64,000 nucleotides of DNA from Xestospongia muta. Taxonomy: Eukaryota; Porifera; Demospongiae; Haplosclerida; Petrosiidae. The notes beneath the pieces are model-generated. The model was given only the letters and a program-made list of their open reading frames with translations, did not search any database and was not told the DNA's origin. The stretch is taken from positions 7,364,400 through 7,428,399 of the forward strand of contig OY848924.1 of NCBI GenBank assembly GCA_963693285.1, read 5' to 3'. Position numbers and translations under genes: made by a program. Positions within the stretch are counted from its first letter, which is position 1, and each line of letters opens with the position of its first letter. Below, in pieces: positions 62,195 through 64,000 of the stretch.

Positions 62195-62268
<74 letters not shown>

Positions 62269-64000
62269 GAGACAGAGAGACAGAGAGACAGAGAGAGACA
62301 GAGAATGTATAACATTTAAATTTATTGCACACATACCTATGTCATGTAGCCCAATATAAAACCCTTTGTTCTGTGGTTCAAGTTCAAACATAAACCTCGC
62401 TGAGTGTATGTTGCTGTTATCAGAGGAGGTCACATTAGCTAACACTGTATATCCACTAGTATCCATGGCAACAGACTGGTCGATCTGATTAGCAAGACGA
62501 TATAGTATGTGAAAATTAGTAGAGCACACAACATCAACACAAGAAGAGTCCAATATATAGCTGATATTAATGTAGATAATTGTAGTATTAGTATTATATT
62601 GTGAGGGTATAGATTTGTTAATGTATTGTGTTATAATCCAGTTGTTTTGAGGAACACTTTGTGGTTCCCTGACTCGTAATTTCTCACGGCATTCCTCTCC
62701 TGAAACAGCAAACCACTAAAGAACAAAGAGGGAGAGTTAAAGGTAAAAATGTAAACATCGAACAGAATTCATAAACATAATTAAACTAACCTGTTTAGAG
62801 TATATTAAAAACAAAACTACAATATACTACAATGTAAACATCATTAAATGTACTGTAACAGATGAACACACGCACAACAAGTACTGTATTATATATACTA
62901 ATTAAGAACTTGTATCTCTATATTTATAATGCGCTGATGTGTGCTCCTTAGATTTGTATACATGTACATGTATTAACGTAATATTGTGTGCTGATGCGTG
63001 CTCCTTTCATTTGTGTACATGTACATGTATTAACGTAATATTGTGTGCTGATGTGTGCTCCTTTCATTTATGTACATGTACATGTATTAACGTAATATTG
63101 TGTGCTGATGTGTGCTCCTTTCATTTATGTACATGTACATGTATTAACGTAATATTGTGTGCTGATGTGTGCTCCTTTCATTTGTGTACATGTACATGTA
63201 TTAACGTAATATTATGTGCTGATGTGTGCTCCTTTCATTTGTGTACATGTACATGTATTAATGTAATATTGTGTGCTGATGTGTGCTCCTCTAATTACCC
63301 ATAACTGGATATGCTGACAATGACAATTAGTGTGTGTCACTGTATACACACTAGTTCATAGCAGCTGCCAAATCATTCCCTTGTCCTATTGAAACAGCTG
63401 ACATAGTACTTTTAGTCGTAATTGTATGTTATCATACAAATAGTGTCAAGTATTAAGAAAATGTACCATCTAAATTGATCCATCCATTCATGCATGATCC
63501 ATCCATTATTCTCTCAAGTGAACATTACTGCTGATCACCCTAATAGGCCAGGGTTAAATATTATTGACGCGAAATGAGCAGTACAATGTTAATGATAATT
63601 TAGATGGGTGTGTCCAATAAGTTATTGGGTCACACCTATATACAATATACGATACCTTAAAATGAAAGTTAATTCATGTTATTGCCATCATTATTCAGAT
63701 CTAAAAGAATCCGTGGTCCTCCATTAATGATCAACAACTTTTTTTATATTTATATTTAAATAGTCACCATTACTTGAATCATTATTCACTAACTACAGTT
63801 GGTAACTCAAGGACATACTCTTCGACAACATAACAGTAAATATAGCACATTTATATACTAAAACAATTATAACTCACTCCAATATTGTCATTATCCAGAT
63901 CTAAAGGAGTCCATGGTCCTCCACTAGTGTTCAACAAATTTTTATAGCTCCATGAGTCAACTAGTGGTTTGACTGTAGCAGGGTAGTCTGGGAGGGCTGA
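59774..64000 (-). CDS. Eph-receptor-like ectodomain with TM helix and no kinase (5' partial)
   Basis: The order from the window end downward follows an Eph receptor. A ligand-binding-domain part (63,893-64,000; WSYKNLLNTSGGPWTPLD) continues at about 62,715-62,338 with WFAVSGEECREKLRVREPQ, CVDVVCSTNFHILYRL, FMFELEPQNKGFYIGLHDIG. The segment at 62,048-61,781 has NLTLFPETPAPTSDCVSVSG, CVANADTISGNPPTLRLDPD, FGEQCFCIEGHEP. A Cys-rich part (61,594-61,440) reads GCRACPSNSRSTTHGASICPC and YYRAPMETAEIGC. Two fibronectin III domains follow (ISVLITWIGPADRGGRSDVF; VEWSPLVNSDRGSITKYQVK, GFTSVGAGPWSSFLEFAE). A Thr/Ser/Pro-rich stalk leads to the helix VSIGAILGGVVLIIILLTLG. After it only about 40 residues remain (RKIRDRRLRTEETDYEKLIK, then YEVPSGDDEEGGVVHINPL) before a TAA at 59,774-59,776. 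The kinase, SAM and PDZ parts of Ephs are absent. The start lies beyond the window. Confidence 0.87.
62053..62303 (-). repeat. (GA)n with CAGA variants, sense CT tract at an Eph-like 3' splice site
   Basis: About 250 bp of GA on the plus strand with regular ACAG interruptions. On the gene's strand it is CT and leads through CCATATCAG into the exon GANITMTRLF. Confidence 0.95.
62930..63295. repeat. 57-bp minisatellite in the Eph-like intron
   Basis: About six units with core GTGCTGATGTGTGCTCCTTT and the self-complementary TGTACATGTACATGTA. As the period is a multiple of three, one frame is open for 121 codons; this is a repeat artefact. Confidence 0.93.
63675..63735 (-). pseudogene. Degenerate copy of the upstream Eph-like exon
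   Basis: The stretch around 63,690-63,740 repeats about 60 bp of the exon at 63,885-63,950: CAGATCTAAAAGAATCCGTGG against CAGATCTAAAGGAGTCCATGG, then CCTCCATTAATGATCAACAA against CCTCCACTAGTGTTCAACAA. Read on the minus strand the copy lacks a clean donor site, and it lies in the intron between the two ligand-binding-domain exons. It looks like a decayed exon duplication. The name uses the general part of the exon only. Confidence 0.7.

Noticed and set aside
62939..63304. Cys-rich 121-codon frame with 19-residue repeats
   Set aside because: The 57-bp minisatellite period is divisible by three, so one frame stays open; it lies in an intron on the antisense strand.

Overview
This is a compact, intron-rich, AT-rich animal nuclear locus. 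The proteins (Groucho/TLE, mTOR, TDP-43, CNOT6, TMEM222, spermidine synthase, ATAD3, IFT74, triosephosphate isomerase, an M13 peptidase and an Eph-type ectodomain) are conserved but diverged from vertebrates. Introns are mostly 40-300 bp and intergenic gaps a few hundred bp. This fits an early-branching metazoan, most likely a demosponge such as Amphimedon. The species is inferred; no rRNA or mitochondrial marker is present.

Layout. 1-4,835 (+): 3' part of a Groucho/TLE corepressor. 5,507-20,059 (+): a complete mTOR kinase gene with an overlapping upstream ORF. 20,255-29,269 (-): a cluster of brevin-type R-SNARE (VAMP-like) genes with a tandem segmental duplication of about 2.7 kb. One copy is interrupted by a 2,116-bp Tc1/mariner-type transposon whose TIRs, TA duplication and empty site can all be read. 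29,346-31,936 (+): a TDP-43 homologue followed by a one-RRM gene that looks derived from TDP-43 RRM1. 32,358-36,155 (-): CNOT6 deadenylase with two intronic minisatellites. 36,371-37,259 (-) TMEM222 and 37,432-38,662 (+) spermidine synthase are divergent. 38,760-41,988 (+): ATAD3. 42,569-46,388 (-): IFT74. 46,786-48,260 (-): triosephosphate isomerase, divergent from a fourth R-SNARE gene at 48,429-49,091 (+). 49,576-53,867 (-): M13 neprilysin/ECE-like peptidase. 54,225-59,042 (+): an unrecognised Pro/Ser-rich coiled-coil protein with a UIM-like motif. 59,774-64,000 (-, partial): an Eph-receptor ectodomain with a transmembrane segment but no kinase domain.

The genes do not form one pathway; they are mostly housekeeping and signalling genes packed in divergent and convergent pairs. 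Three items are most worth following. First, the R-SNARE cluster has split initiation codons, an orphan pair of 5' exons and a filled/empty transposon site. Second, the Eph-like receptor ends about 40 residues after its membrane helix, and no kinase exon fits before the next gene. Third, simple repeats in introns have a sense-strand polarity across the window: long CT tracts abut 3' splice sites, while GA and GGAT-type repeats lie just after 5' splice sites. This holds for genes on both strands.

Exon coordinates were read by eye from splice signals and protein similarity and should be taken as accurate to a few bases. Family assignments come from recognised protein motifs, not from database searches.
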